Below are positions 18,866-30,223 of a DNA stretch of 64,000 bases, in pieces. Origin of the DNA: Mauremys mutica (lineage: Eukaryota > Chordata > Testudines > Geoemydidae); the NCBI RefSeq assembly GCF_020497125.1, contig NC_059084.1:38882399-38946398 (forward strand), read 5' to 3'. The position numbers and the translations under genes were made by a program. The notes under the pieces were generated by a model, which did not search any database, was not told the DNA's origin, and saw nothing but the letters and a program-made list of their open reading frames with translations. The first letter of the stretch is position 1. Each line of letters starts with the position of its first letter.

Positions 18866-19430
18866 ATAGGAGCTTACCCATCCTTACCCATCCATACCCA
18901 TCCTGGCTAGTAGCCATTGATGGACCTATCCTCCATGAAATTATTTAGTTCTTTTTTGAATCCTGTTATTGGTTTGGCCTTCCCAACATCCTCTGGCAAA
19001 GAGTTCCACGGGTTGACAGTGTGTTGTGTGAAGGAGCACTTTATTTTGTTTGCTTTAAACCTGCTGCCTATTAATTTCATTAGGTGACCCTTAGTTCTTG
19101 TGTTATGTGAAGGAATAAATAACACTTTCGTTTTCACTTTCTCCATACAAGTCAAGATTTTATAGATCTCTATCATATCCCCCCAAGTCATCTTTTTTCC
19201 AAACTGAAAAGTCCCAGTGTTTTTCATCTCTCCTAATACAGAAGCTGTTCCATACCCCTAATATATTTTGTTTCTCTTCATGAACGTTTTCTTATTCCAA
19301 TATATCTTCTTTTGAGATGTGGTGACCAGATTTGCATGCAATATTCAAGATGAGGGCATATCATGGATTTATATAAAAGCATTATCATATTTTCTGTCTT
19401 ATTATCCCTTTCCTAATGATTCGGAACATT
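18866..19430 (-). mobile_element. CR1 copy, reverse, 3' end removed by a deletion
   Basis: The minus-strand frame 18907-19227 encodes a CR1 ORF2 C-terminus ([46 protein letters not shown]). In units 2 and 3 this element has its full 3' UTR (36187 onward). Here the UTR and about 3.7 kb beyond it are missing, joined at about 18866. Confidence 0.85.
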
Positions 19431-19987
19431 CTGTTCACTTTTTTGACTGTTGCTGCACTTTGAGCAGATGTTTTCAGATGAAAAATTGAATGATTGAAAT
19501 TTGATGCAGAATTACAAGTTTCAGAAATTTTTATTTGGAAATTTCATTCCCAAACCAAATGTTTCATTTGGGTTTGGTGAACCATGTTAATCATGGGACA
19601 TTTTGTCTAACCAAGGTGCCTGGGCCATACGGGTATTTGGGGCGTGAAGTACCTGAACTGCAACTCTCATGAGGCAAAAATGAAATGCTTCTATTCGGTT
19701 CAGCATACTGAAACATTTTGATTCAGGCCAGCCCAAATTAGAATAAATATTATGTTTCTGTTTTCTGGATAGAAAATCAACACCTTTAGGAAGTTTCATA
19801 TGGATTTTTTTCTTCAGAAAATGCATTTTCTGTTTAAAAAAAGCATTTCTACAGAAAATTCTTGAACAGCTCAAGTTACTTTAAAAAATGAAAGTTTTCC
19901 CCCTCACTTTATACTATTTTCCAACTCTTTCCACTTGGGAAACAAAGGCCTGGTCTAGACCTAAAACATAGGTTACTTTGCTCAGGT
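19431..19987. other. AT-rich interval shared by the units
   Basis: Low-complexity AAATTT/TTTCATT words without a credible gene. It ends with GGCCTGGTCTAGACCTAAAA at 19948, which looks like a Harbinger-MITE terminus without a partner. Confidence 0.4.
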
Positions 19988-20027
19988 CATTGCCAAGAAT
20001 GACCTTGAGTGTATCACTGCAGACTAC

Positions 20028-20306
20028 ATGGCTCTGGGAAGAAGGATAAAGGAGTTTGAGGTGCAAGTGGTGTTCTCGTCTATCCTCCCTGTGGCAGGAA
20101 AAGGCCAGGGTAGAGACCGTCGAATCGTGGAAATCAATGAATGGCTACACAGATGGTGTCGGAGAGAAGGGTTTGGATTCTTTGACAATGGGATGGTCTT
20201 CCAAGAAGAAGGATTGCTAGGCAGAGACGGGCTTCACCTCACGAAGAGAGGGAAGAGCATCTTTGCAAGCAGGCTGGCTAACCTAGTGAGGAGGGCTTTA
20301 CACTAG
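20028..20306 (+). pseudogene. CR1 ORF1 C-terminal fragment (esterase-like domain)
   Basis: A 92-codon frame ending LVRRALH. The phrase GLLGRDGLHLTKRGKSIFAS contains the Asp-x-x-His pair typical of SGNH/GDSL-type hydrolases, which CR1 ORF1 proteins carry at their C-terminus. The N-terminal part and any PHD/zinc region are missing because the element is 5'-truncated. It sits about 45 bp ahead of ORF2, the expected order. Confidence 0.75.
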
Positions 20307-22925
20307 GTTCACCGGGGGAAGGAGACCAAAACCCCGAGGTAAGTGGGGAAGTGGGATACCGGGAGGAAGCACAAGCAGGAGACTGCAAGAGGGGAGGACT
20401 CCTGTCTCAGACCGAGAAAGCGGGACAATCAGCGAGTTATCTTAAGTGCCTATACACAAATTCAAGAATCCTGGGGAACAAGCAGGGAGAACTAGAAGTC
20501 CTGGCACAGTCAGGGAATTATGATGTAATTGGAATAACAGAGACTTGGTGGGATAACTCACATGATTGGAGTACTGTCATGGATGGATATAAACTGTTCA
20601 GGAAGGACAGGCAGGGCAGAAAATGTGAGGGAGTTGCGTTGTATGTAAGAGAACAATATGACTGCTCAGAGCTCTGGTATGAAACTGCAGAAAAACCTGA
20701 GAGTCTCTGGATTAAGTTTAGAAGTGTGAGCAAAAAGGGTGATGTCATGGTGGGAGTCTGCTATAGACCACCAGACCAGGGGGGATGAGGTGGAGGAGGC
20801 TTTCTTCCAGCAACTAACAGAAGTTGCTAGATCACAGGCCCTGGTTCTCATGGGTGACTTTAATCACCCCGATATCTGCTGGGAGAGCAATACAGCAGTG
20901 CACAGACAATCCAGGAAGTTTCTGGAAAGTGTAGGGGACAATTTCCTTGTGCAAGTGCTGGAGGAACCAACTAGGGGAAAAGCTCTTCTTGACCTGCTGC
21001 TCACAAACAGGGAAGAAATAGTAGAGGAAGCAATAGTGGATGGGAACCTGGGAGGCAGTGACCATGAGATGGTCGAGTTCAGGATCCTGACACAAGGAAG
21101 AAAGGATAGCAGTAGAACAGAGACCCTGGACTTCAGAAAAGCAGACTTCGACTCCCTCAGGGAACTGATGGGCAAGGTCCCCTGGGAGAATAACATGACG
21201 GGGAAAGGAGTCGAGGAAAGCTGGCTGTATTTTAAAGAAACCTTATTGAGGTTGCAGGAACAAACCATCCCGATGTGTAGGAAGAAAAGTAAATATGGCA
21301 GGCGACCAGCTTGGCTTAACAGTGAAATCCTTGCTCGTCTTAAACACAAAAAAACAGCTTACAAGAAGTGGAAGACTGGACAAATAACTAGGGAAGAGTA
21401 TAAAAGTATTGCTCAGGCATGCAGGAGTGAAATTAGGAAGGCTAAATCACACTTGGAGTTGCAGCTAGCCGGAGATGTTAGGAGTAACAAGAAGGGTTTC
21501 TTCAGGTATGTTAGCAACAAGAAGAAAGTCAAGGAAAGTGTGGGCCCCTTGCTGAATGAGGGAGGGAACCTAGGGACAGAGGATGTGGAGAAAGCTAGTG
21601 TACTCAATGCTTTTTTTGCCTCTGTCCTCACAGACAAGGTCAGCTCCCAGACACCTGCACTCTGCAGCACAGTATGGGGAGGAGGTGACCAGCTCTCTGT
21701 GGAGAAAGAAGTAGTTCGGGACTATTTAGGAAAGCTGGACGAGCACAAGTTCATGGGGCCAGATGCGCTGCATCCGAGGGTGCTAAAGGAGTTGGCCGAT
21801 GAGATTGCAGCGCCATTGGCCATTATCTCTGAAAAATCATGGCGATCGGGGGAGGTCCCGGATGACTGGAAAAAAGCTAATGTAGTGCCCATCTTTAAAA
21901 AAGGGAAGAAGGAAATCCAGGGAACTACAGGCCAGTCAGTCTCACCTCAGTCCCTGGAAAAATCATGGAACAGGTCCTCAAGGAATCAATCCTGAACCAC
22001 TTAAAGGAGGGGAAAGTGATCAGGAACAGTCAGCATGGATTCACCAAGGGCAAGTCATGCCTGACTAACCTAATTGCCTTCTATGATGAGATAACTGGCT
22101 CTGTGGATGAGGGGAAAGCAGTGGATTTGCTATTTCTGGACTTTAGCAAAGCTTTTGATACAGTCTCCCACAGTATTCTTGCCAGCAAGTTAAAGAAGTA
22201 TGGGCTGGATGAATGGACGGTAAGGTGGATAGAAAACTGGCTAGATGGTCGGGCTCAATGGGTAGTGATCAATGGTTCCATGTCTAGTTGGCAGCCGGTA
22301 TCAAGTGGAGTGCCCCAAGGGTCGGTGCTGGGGCCGGTTTTGTTCAATATCTTCATTAATGATCTGGAGGATGGTGTGAACTGCACCCTTAGCAAGTTTG
22401 CAGATGACACTAAACTGGGAGGAGTGGTTGATACGCTGGAGGGTAGGGATAGGATACAGAGGGACCTAGACAAATTAGAGGATTGGGCCAAAAGAAATAT
22501 GATGAGGTTCAACAAGGAAAAGTGCAGAGTCCTGCACTTAGGACGGAAGAATCACATGCACTGCTACAGACTAAGGACCGAATGGCTGGGCAGCAGTTCT
22601 GCAGAAAAGGACCTAGGGGTTAGGGTGGACAAAAAGCTGAATATGAGTCAACAGTGTGCCCTTGTTGCCAAGAAGGCTAATGGCATTTTGGGTTGTATAA
22701 GTAGGGGCATTTCCAGCAGATCGAGGGATGTGATCATTCCCCTCTACTCAGCACTGGTGAGGCCTCATTTGGATTACTGTGTCCAGTTTTGGGCCCCACA
22801 CTACAAGAAGGATGTGGATAAATTGGAGAGAGTCCAGCGGAGGGCAAGAAAAATGATTACGGGGCTGGAGCACATGACTTATGAGGAGAGGCTGAGGGAA
22901 CTGGGATTGTTTAGTCTGCAGAAGA

Positions 22926-24147
22926 GAATCATAGAATCATAGAATCATAGAACTTAAGATCAGAAGGGACCATTATGATCATCTAGTCTGACCTCCCGCA
23001 AGATGCAGGCCACAAAAGCTGACCCACCCACTCCTGAAATAATTCTCTCCCTTGACTCAGCTGTTGAAGTCCCCAAATCCTGATTTAAAGACTTCAAGTA
23101 GCAGATAATCCTCCAGGAAGCAACCCCTGCCCCATGCTGCGGAGGAAGGCGAAAAACCTCCAGGGCCACTGCCAATCTACCCTGGAGGAAAATTCCTTCC
23201 CGACCCCAAATATGGTGATCAGCTGAACCCCGAGCATGCGGGCAAGACTCTCCAGCCAGACACTCAGGAAAAAGACTTTCAATATCCCAACATTGACCCT
23301 CGGTACTAATTACCAGTGGTGGCACGTTATTGACCTATTGACTAAATCACGTTATCCTATCAAACCATTCCCTCCATAAACATATCAAGCTTAATCTTAA
23401 AGCCAGAGAGGTCCTTCACCCCCACTGTTTCCCTCGGTAGGCTGTTCCAGAATTTCACTCCCCTGATGGTTAGAAACCTTCGTCTAATTTCAAGCCTAAA
23501 CTTCACGACTGCCAATTTATATCCATTTGTTCTCGTGTCCACATTAGTCCTGAGCTGAAATAATTCCTCTCCCTCCCTGGTATTTATCCCTCTGATATAT
23601 TTAAAGAGAGCAATCATATCTCCTCTCAACCTTCTTTTGGTTAAGGAAAACAAACCGAGCTCCTCAAGTCTCCTTTCATACGACAGGCTTTCCATTCCTC
23701 GGATCATTCTAGAGGCCCTTCTTTGTACCTGTTCCAGTTTGAATTCATCCTTCTTAAACATGGGAGACCAAAACTGCACACAGTACTCCAAATGAGGTCT
23801 CACCAACACCTTGTATAACGGGACTAGCACCTCCTTATCTCTACTGGAAATACCTCGCCTAATGCATCAAAAGACCGCATTAGCTTTTTTAACGGCCACA
23901 TCACATTGCCGACTCATAGTCATACTGCGATCAACCAGGACTCCGAGGTCCTTCTCCTCTTCCGTTACTTCCAACTGGTGAGTCCCCAGCTTATAACTAA
24001 AATTCCTGTTAGTCATCCCTAAATGCATAACCTTACACTTCTCACTTTTGAATTTCATCCTATTACTAATACTCCAGTTTACAAGGTCATCCAAATCTCC
24101 CTGGAGGATATCCTGATCCTTCTCTGAATTGGCAATACCTCCCAACT
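22926..24147 (-). mobile_element. Reverse CR1 nested in the sense CR1
   Basis: Begins on + with (ATCATAGA)n, then AGATCAGAAGGGACCATTAT, i.e. a reversed CR1 3' end of the long-UTR subfamily. It continues through ORF2 to a 5' truncation near 24147. Host CR1 sequence is interrupted exactly between CTGCAGAAGAGA and GAATGAGGGGGG. The octamer tail of the guest abuts GAAGAGA of the host. Confidence 0.93.
23360..24145 (-). pseudogene. Partial CR1 ORF2 of the nested reverse copy
   Basis: Two adjacent minus-strand frames. 23867-24145 carries GDLDDLVNWSISNRMKF, EKDLGVLVDRSMTMSRQC and ends at a stop after KKANAVF. 23360-23830 resumes with [20 protein letters not shown] and ends LDMFMEGMV. The RT active site lies 5' of the truncation and is absent. 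Confidence 0.88.
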
Positions 24148-24511
24148 TCGAATGAGGGGGGATTTGGTAGCTGCTTTCAACTACCTGAAAGGGGGTTCCA
24201 AAGAGGATGGATCTAGACTGTTCTCAATGGTAGAAGATGACAGAAGAAGGAGTAATGGTCTCAAGTTGCAGAGGGGGAGGTTTAGGTTGGACATTAGGAA
24301 AAACTTTTTCACTAGTAGGGTGGTGAAGAACTGGAATGGGTTACCTAGGGAGGTAGTGGAATCTCCTTCCTTAGAGGTTTTTAAGGTCAGGCTTGACAAA
24401 GCCCTGGCTGGGATGATTTAGTTGGGTTTGGTCCTGCTTTGAGCAGGGGGTTGGACTAGATGACCTCCTAAGGTCCCTTCCAACACTGAGATTCTATGAT
24501 TCTATGATTCT

Positions 24512-25359
24512 ATTATAGTAATATATATAGATGAGATGCTAGGAAGTGTAGAAAACTGATAAGGGAAGCAAAGAGACACAAGAAGAAATCTATGCCGAGC
24601 AGAGTTAAGGCATCATAAAATAGTTTTTAAAGTATAATAGCAACAGAGAGAATTCTGACAATGGTATTGGTCCATTACTAGTTGGAGATAGTAGAATTAT
24701 CAATAATAATGCAAAAAATGAAGATTTCAATAAATATTTCTGATCTGTATTTGAGGGGGGAAAACAGATTATGTATTGTCATCATATCATGATGATAATA
24801 ATCTTTCCATTCCACTAATATCTCAGGAGGATATTAAAGTTAGAACAGTTACTAAAGTTAATTTTAAAAGAGCTGACCTAGGAGCTTGCTGGACTGTTAA
24901 TGCTGTTTTTCAATAAATCTTGGAACACAGAGGAAGTTCCAGAAGACTGGAAGACAGCTAATGTTGTGTCAATATTTTAAAAGGGTAAACAGGACGACCC
25001 AATTAGTTATAGGCCTGTTGGTCTGACATCGATCATGGGCAAAATACTGTAACAGCTAATACGGGACTCGATTAGAAAAGAGGGTATTATAATTAATGCC
25101 AATCAACATGGGTTTATGGAAAATAGATCCTGTCAAAGTAACTAGATATCACTTTTTGATGAGCTTACAACTTTGTTACTAAATATAATAATGTTGATGT
25201 AATAGGCTTCTGTAAGTCATTTTCCTTGATACTACATGATGTTTTTATGAAAAAATTAGAAAGATATTAAATGAACATACCAGACATTAAATAGATTAAA
25301 AGATGGCTAACTGATACGTCTCAAAATATAATTGTAAACAGAGAAGACTTATCAGATGG
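24512..25359 (+). mobile_element. Old CR1 fragment at the right end of unit 1
   Basis: Highly decayed sense CR1. Translated with stops it gives SWNTEEVPEDWKTANVVSIF, ISYRPVGLTSIMGKIL and INANQHGFMENRSCQS, the early RT region. It is cut at 25359, where it fuses to the interior of the hAT element: the first tandem junction. Confidence 0.85.
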
Positions 25360-25776
25360 CCATAGTGCCGGGCCCAAGCTCAGAAAAGGGCCTGTAACAC
25401 TCGCTTCCTCCACTCTGTGGAAATGGAGCCTCAGAGCAGCCCAGATCCAGCATAGGAGCTGAGAGTCCATGGGGCCTTGGGAGATGTAGTTCCTTGGCCA
25501 GCTCCCTGCCTAGAGAGCCTGCCCTGGAGCAGGGAAGGACCCACATTTCCCAGTATTCCCTTGGTCGCTATCAACAGGAATGGGAGGGGGGAAGCTGAGA
25601 GACTCCATGTGCTGCAGCTTCTGTGCATGGGGAGCTGGCTGCTATAAGCGGGTAGCAGTGTGAATGGGAAACAAGTGTTCCCAAGGAGCAGAAGGCTTTG
25701 ACCCAGATAGCACCCTCATAAGCCTTCCCCAGACTAGGGATGCTGGTATGACTTTGCCTGGCAGCCCCCAAAGAAG

Positions 25777-26279
25777 TTTTGGGGTTATCTTTATCCCAGA
25801 CTTTTCAGGTTCGTTGTCTGACCGCAAGAGAGACAGGCAAACCAGCAAAATCCAAAACCAAGTTCTTTATTGCAGCGTGCACACAGACAATAAAGAACAA
25901 GCCCGTTCTCCACATAGAACCAGAACCAGCCCCCCTTTTCTCTTCAATACAGCACAAATTTATATAAGCAAGTTTACATCACAGTTAAAACATTTAATTG
26001 CCTGCGGTTAATTAACAGCACCTGGTGAAGCATTTGATTACAAAATTCATGGCCTTGAGCAGTTCCTGGCGTACAAGCAGCTTCCTTATCAGTACTGAGA
26101 ACTTTTTTATCGGCACTTCCCAAGCTTGAGTGCAAGGGGTGGTTTATTCACCCAGCTCCTGCTTGCTGACTTAATTCACCCACCTTCTGAGCCCCCCTTG
26201 TTCATGCATCAAGCGTGTGATCACCTGCTCAGCCTATCTTGTGGGCCTTCGAGCCCACTCTAAAGCATCCTATCTATCA
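25777..26279 (-). mobile_element. Solo LTR shared by units 2 and 3
   Basis: Flanked by GAAG (25773-25776 and 26280-26283), while unit 1 has a single GAAG at the empty site 13305-13308. In unit 3 the ends read TG...CA (TGTTGGGG...ATCTATCA); here the first base pair is mutated to TT. The minus strand has a GCAATAAAG polyadenylation-type signal near 25871. No internal gag/pol is present, so it is a solo LTR. The 4-bp duplication fits gammaretrovirus-like ERVs, but the class is inferred. Confidence 0.8.
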
Positions 26280-27224
26280 GAAGGAACTGGGTAGACTAAA
26301 TGGACAGTGCTCCCCTCTATCTGAAGCCTAGCAAGGGAGGTACGTGGATCCCACTAGAAGTTAAAATAAAAAGTAAGGGAGGGGAGGCTCTACTGGAGGA
26401 TCTGGGCAGCTTCAGATACAGTACAGGAGGATTTCAACTTCTGAGCCATGAAAATAGAAATTGACTTTTTCCTTTCCAGATTTATCTAATATTCAGAAAG
26501 GGAATCTAGCACCTGCCTTCCAGATTTGAACACCCTCAAAATTCAGGAGTGCTCAAGCTCAATTTGGGCAGCTGTTACTTCATTTCTCCCAAATCAAATA
26601 TGCTGATCCACTGTAATTTGCTGTAGAAAAAGTAGGAAAAAATTGAGCAACAGATGCTGGGGTCTTCCGAGTGCTAACTAGGACTGGAATTGCTATTTTC
26701 AACTGCCATTACCATTTTTTATTTTTTTTTTAGTTTTGTTTGTTTAAAAGGAAGACAGTAATATTGCACTGGCAAATTCCCCATCGAAACAAAGAATGGA
26801 ACAAAAGAATAATAAAGGCACCTCAATTTTTCCTTATTTATGTAGGACAGTCTTATAATATGGATCCAGATATCTTCCAATCACACAAGCTGAAAATTGT
26901 TCCGCTTTACTGCAGTTCTGTAACCATGCGGGAATCAGTCCTGTCTGTGTTCTGTGCACATCCAAAATTCTTACTGAATTCAGAAGTGGTGCCTTGCTTT
27001 TGTGACCATCCTACCTGATATTTTCAGCCCTTGTAAGCAAAGCAAGTTTACATTTAGTAATTGGGTGGGAAGCCTCTCAGAAAAAGTTAGGTGCTGTAGG
27101 AGGTGTTGCTTATTCACTAGGTAATGTGAGACCTTCCTGTTACAACAGTAAACCAGTGCCTCATAGACAGCACTTTGCTCCTCGAGTCTAGAATGGGGTC
27201 CTTTGCTTTTATACACAGCCCATT

Positions 27225-28084
27225 TGTCATAAACAGATAGTTAAGGGTTAAGGTCTCTTTTACTTGTAAAGGGTTAACAAGCTCAGTAAACCTGATGGAC
27301 ACCTGACCAGAGGACCAATCAAGGGACAATATAATTTCAAATCTCTGTGGAGGGAAGTCTTTGTTTGTGTTCTTTGTTTTGGGGGCTGTTCTCTCTTTTT
27401 GGATCTTAGAGGAGCCAGACGTATATCCAGGCTCTCCAAGCTTCCTGAAATATTCTCTTCTATTCAGTATAGTGAGTATTAGAAAGGCGGATTAGTCTTT
27501 TTTGATTGATTTCTGTATTTGCAAATGTGTGTTTTGCTGGAACCATATTTTATTTTTTGTTTGCTGTAACTTTTACTTAAGCTGGGGGGGGGGGAGTCCC
27601 TTTTGTTTTTATAATCTTTACCCTGTAAACTTCCATCCTGATTTTACAGAGATAGTTTTTTACTTTTTCTTTCTTTAAGTAAAAGCTTTTCTTTTTAAGA
27701 ACCTGTTTGATTTTTCCCTTGTTTGAAACCTCAGGGGATTAGTTTGACTCACCAGGGACAGATGGGGGGAAAGAAAGGAGGGGGGAAGGTGAGTCCCTCT
27801 TTGTTTAGATTCAAGGAGTTGAATCAAGGTAATCTCTCCCAACGACTAAGGGAGGGAGAAAGGTGGGGGAATGGTTTATTTCCCTTTGTGCTAAGATCCA
27901 AGGAGTTTGGATCTGTGTTCCCCAGGGGAAGGTTTGGAGGGACAGGGAGTGTGCCAAAACACTATAATTTTTGGCTGGTGGCAGCAAGTACCAGATCTAA
28001 GCTAGGATTTAAGTTTAGAAGGATCCATGCAGGTCCCCCATCTTTTGGACACTAAAGTTCAAAGTGGGGAATAAACGTATGACA
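27225..28084 (+). mobile_element. Solo LTR, unit 2 only (860 bp)
   Basis: Ends TGTCATA...TATGACA, flanked by the 5-bp duplication CCATT (27220-27224, 28085-28089). Units 1 and 3 have a single CCATT at the uninterrupted site (CACAGCCCATTAAA). AATAAAC lies near the 3' end. The same LTR family occurs at 35150, 47655 and, reversed, at 53790. Confidence 0.9.
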
Positions 28085-28806
28085 CCATTAAAGACAATGA
28101 AAAGACTCCCACTCACTTCAACAGGCTTTGGATAGAACTGATTATACTCAGGGTAACTCCACTGTCTTCACAGGGTCCTGGTCTCAGAGCAGAGGGGGGC
28201 ATGTGAGCTTGTTGCAGAGCTGCTGCTCAGGGATGGGAACCTCCTGGCACCCCAGCTTCCAAAATCATTAAGGCTGCACTTTCTGCACGACTAGGTGCTG
28301 GCTGAGGCGGGCATGTGAATTGGTGGCCTCTGTTGCAGGTGATGGGAATCTCAGGTACTTAAAGCCATGGCCTAGAGGAGGGAAATGCCTAACTCCAGAG
28401 TCTGCAGCTGCCTAGGGCCAGGGCTGAGGATTTAGAGTCCCTAGTGCTGCCGTTGCAAGGTTCAAGCATGCTCAGCCCTGGCATTGCCACCCCTCCTGCG
28501 ACTAGTAGCTGTAGCTGTCTAAGGCTGGGCTCTGGCAATTGGCCCCATGGCTATAGCCAGAGAAGCTACAAGTGGCTCTGTGACTACTGGGGGCCATTAA
28601 GCTAGAGCAGCTAAAGACACTGGAGTTAACCTCAAGGAACCGAGGTCACCAGTAGGAAAGGAATGTCAAGAGGAGCAGGGAAAGAGGGAGCAGGTCAGGC
28701 TTGCAGAGGGAGCTTCCAGCTGGTTGGGGAGCATGTCCAAAGTAGAAAGGAAACAAGTATGTTTGGTGCCACGGCCCACAAAAGGTTAATCCGGCCCTGG
28801 TGAAGA

Positions 28807-29020
28807 CCGATGCAAAGAATTCATTTAGCTTCTGTAACAGCTTCATCTTCCCAAAATGGACACAGTATTCCAGTAGCGGTCTCAAAAATGCTATGTATAG
28901 AGTCAAGTTTACTTTCCTACATGATATTCCATTTTTTATGCATCCAAGGATCACGTTAGCCCTTTTTGCCAAAGCATCACACAAACCTCATGTTGAGTCA
29001 ATTGCATGTGTTAATCCCTA
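28807..29020 (-). mobile_element. Joined reverse CR1 fragments (unit 2)
   Basis: Counterpart of 14965-15180, with the same CDALAKRANVILGCI / NEFFASVFTRAG arrangement. Confidence 0.75.
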
Positions 29021-29128
29021 ATATTTTGTCTGAGTCGCTACTTTCAAAGAAAGCATCTCCCAACCTGCATTCTGTTCCCAGATGTATTACAGGTATATCC
29101 AAATTATTATCAACAGTAACAAACATGT

Positions 29129-29134
29129 TTTATT
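29129..29134 (-). promoter_or_regulatory. Candidate poly(A) signal for OR copy B
   Basis: AATAAA on the minus strand at the same offset as in copy A. Confidence 0.5.
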
Positions 29135-29237
29135 ATATCTGAAAAGTAAGTACAATTGCAAGAGCTTTTAAGAACAAATCTTTTTCAGTACATAAATACT
29201 ATACTGATAAGTACAATAGATAGATAGATGGATAATG

Positions 29238-30176
29238 TTATTCTCTTTGATATAGCCCAAGTCTTCTTATCAGTTTCCTGAGGCCTTCTTTGACCTCTTT
29301 GTTTCTCAGGGAGTATATGAGAGGATTTAGCGCTGGAGTTATAACGGAATATAGGACAGTGATCACTTTGTCTCTGTCTGGAGAGTAGGCTGAGGAGGGG
29401 TGTATGTAGGTGTAAATGGCTGTGGAGTAGTACAAGATGACAACTATGAGGTGGGAGGAGCAGGTGGAGAAGGCTTTCTTCTTGCCTTCTATGGAGCGAA
29501 TCTTCAAGATAGTTCTCAGAATGAAGTAATAGGACGTTAAAGTTACCACACAGCTGCCCATCCCAAAGACTATGTCAGCCAGAAAAGCCAGGGTTTCATT
29601 GAGGCTGATGTCTGAGCAGGAGAGTTTTAGCACTGTTGGCAATTCACAAAAGAAATGATTGATGATATTCGAGTCGCAGAAAGAAAGCTGGAGCACAAAT
29701 CTAGTGTTGACTGCAGAATTGATCAGTCCTGCTATCCATACGCCAGCAATTAACTCAACACAAACCTCCTTCCTCATGATGATGGTGTAATGCAAAGGAT
29801 GGCAGACAGCAACGTAACGGTCAAAAGCCATGGCAGCAAGGACCAGAGCTTCACTTCCCAGAGTCCAAGTGAAGAGATATATCTGTGTAATGCAGCCTAA
29901 GAAGGCAATGGTCTTCTTGTGCTCCAGAAGGTTGTGTAGCATTTTGGGAATGGACACTGAGATGGATAAAAGGTTTATCAAGGACAAGTTGATAAGCAAG
30001 AAATACATGGGGGTGTGGAGTCTGGTGCTGGTAGTAATAGTGATGACGATGAGGAGGTTTCCAGTGAGGGCTGCCATGTAGATGAAGGTGAATAACACAA
30101 TGAGGAACATCTGGTATTCAGGGAGGCTGGAGAGACCCTCCAAGATGAACTCTGTGACAGAGGATTGGTTCTTCAT
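29238..30176 (-). CDS. Olfactory receptor, class II, copy B (312 aa)
   Basis: Intact single-exon OR with the same landmarks as copy A: N3QS, GN40LLIV, C95, DRY-type D119-R120-Y121, loop-2 cysteines 167/177/187, KAFSTCSSHL and NPLIYSLRN. I take the ATG at 30176 as the start; an in-frame GTG lies 24 bases upstream. By eye it differs from copy A at seven residues: V13E, F26I, I38T, D110A, G159R, H163Q, F192L. Residue 110 is ten before R120 (3.40 in GPCR numbering), inside TM3. Asn68 replaces the usual TM2 Asp, as in the other copies. It belongs to the same tandem array and has the same orientation; likely functional. Confidence 0.97.
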   Translation of the reverse strand: MKNQSSVTEFILEGLSSLPEYQMFLIVLFTFIYMAALTGNLLIVITITTSTRLHTPMYFLLINLSLINLLSISVSIPKMLHNLLEHKKTIAFLGCITQIYLFTWTLGSEALVLAAMAFDRYVAVCHPLHYTIIMRKEVCVELIAGVWIAGLINSAVNTRFVLQLSFCDSNIINHFFCELPTVLKLSCSDISLNETLAFLADIVFGMGSCVVTLTSYYFILRTILKIRSIEGKKKAFSTCSSHLIVVILYYSTAIYTYIHPSSAYSPDRDKVITVLYSVITPALNPLIYSLRNKEVKEGLRKLIRRLGLYQRE

Positions 30177-30223
30177 TTCCAAATCTCCTCTACTCCTCAC
30201 CTATTGACATAAATCAGCTCACT

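Larger units (their letters stand above)
20351..24421 (+). pseudogene. CR1 ORF2 (endonuclease + reverse transcriptase), three breaks
   Basis: Order seen: APE-type endonuclease (VIGITETWW, LVLMGDFNHPDICWE and the SDHEMVEF motif with catalytic Asp-His), a linker, then RT with [32 protein letters not shown] and FADDTKL, and the C-terminal LDKALAGMI. Breaks: an extra G in a six-G run near 20779-20784 shifts the frame after YRPPDQG; a one-base loss near 21915 shifts it again before NYRPVSLTS; a reverse CR1 (22926-24147) splits the C-terminal region. Few point defects, so the copy is young, but it is not functional. Confidence 0.92.
19988..24511 (+). mobile_element. Near-complete CR1 LINE (unit 1 only), itself split by a reverse CR1
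   Basis: Sense CR1 19988-22925 plus 24148-24511, absent from the matching sites in units 2 and 3 (near 37473 and 49989). It includes the C-terminus of ORF1, the whole endonuclease and RT of ORF2, the 3' UTR and the octamer tail (TGATTCTA repeats at 24492-24511). It is 5'-truncated within ORF1. It is the most complete CR1 in the window. Confidence 0.95.
12887..25359. repeat. Tandem duplication unit 1 (olfactory receptor array)
   Basis: First of three head-to-tail units. Its left boundary lies inside the hAT element and its right boundary in an old CR1. It contains OR copy A. Relative to units 2 and 3 it lacks about 3.7 kb at 18866 (their 32697-36380 and equivalent). It carries a private 4.5 kb composite CR1 (19988-24511) and has the empty site for the 25777 LTR at 13305-13308. 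Confidence 0.9.
25360..28799. mobile_element. Right part of the hAT element (unit 2), carrying two LTR insertions
   Basis: Matches 12887-14956 and ends with the same AAAGGTTAATCCGGCCCTG terminus, followed by GTGAAGAC at 28800-28807. The left terminus is missing because the duplication breakpoint fell inside the element. Confidence 0.85.

Noticed and set aside
27225..28084. Possible exon-containing gene between OR copies
   Set aside because: The block has TG..CA ends, a 5-bp duplication and an empty site in units 1 and 3, so it is a solo LTR.
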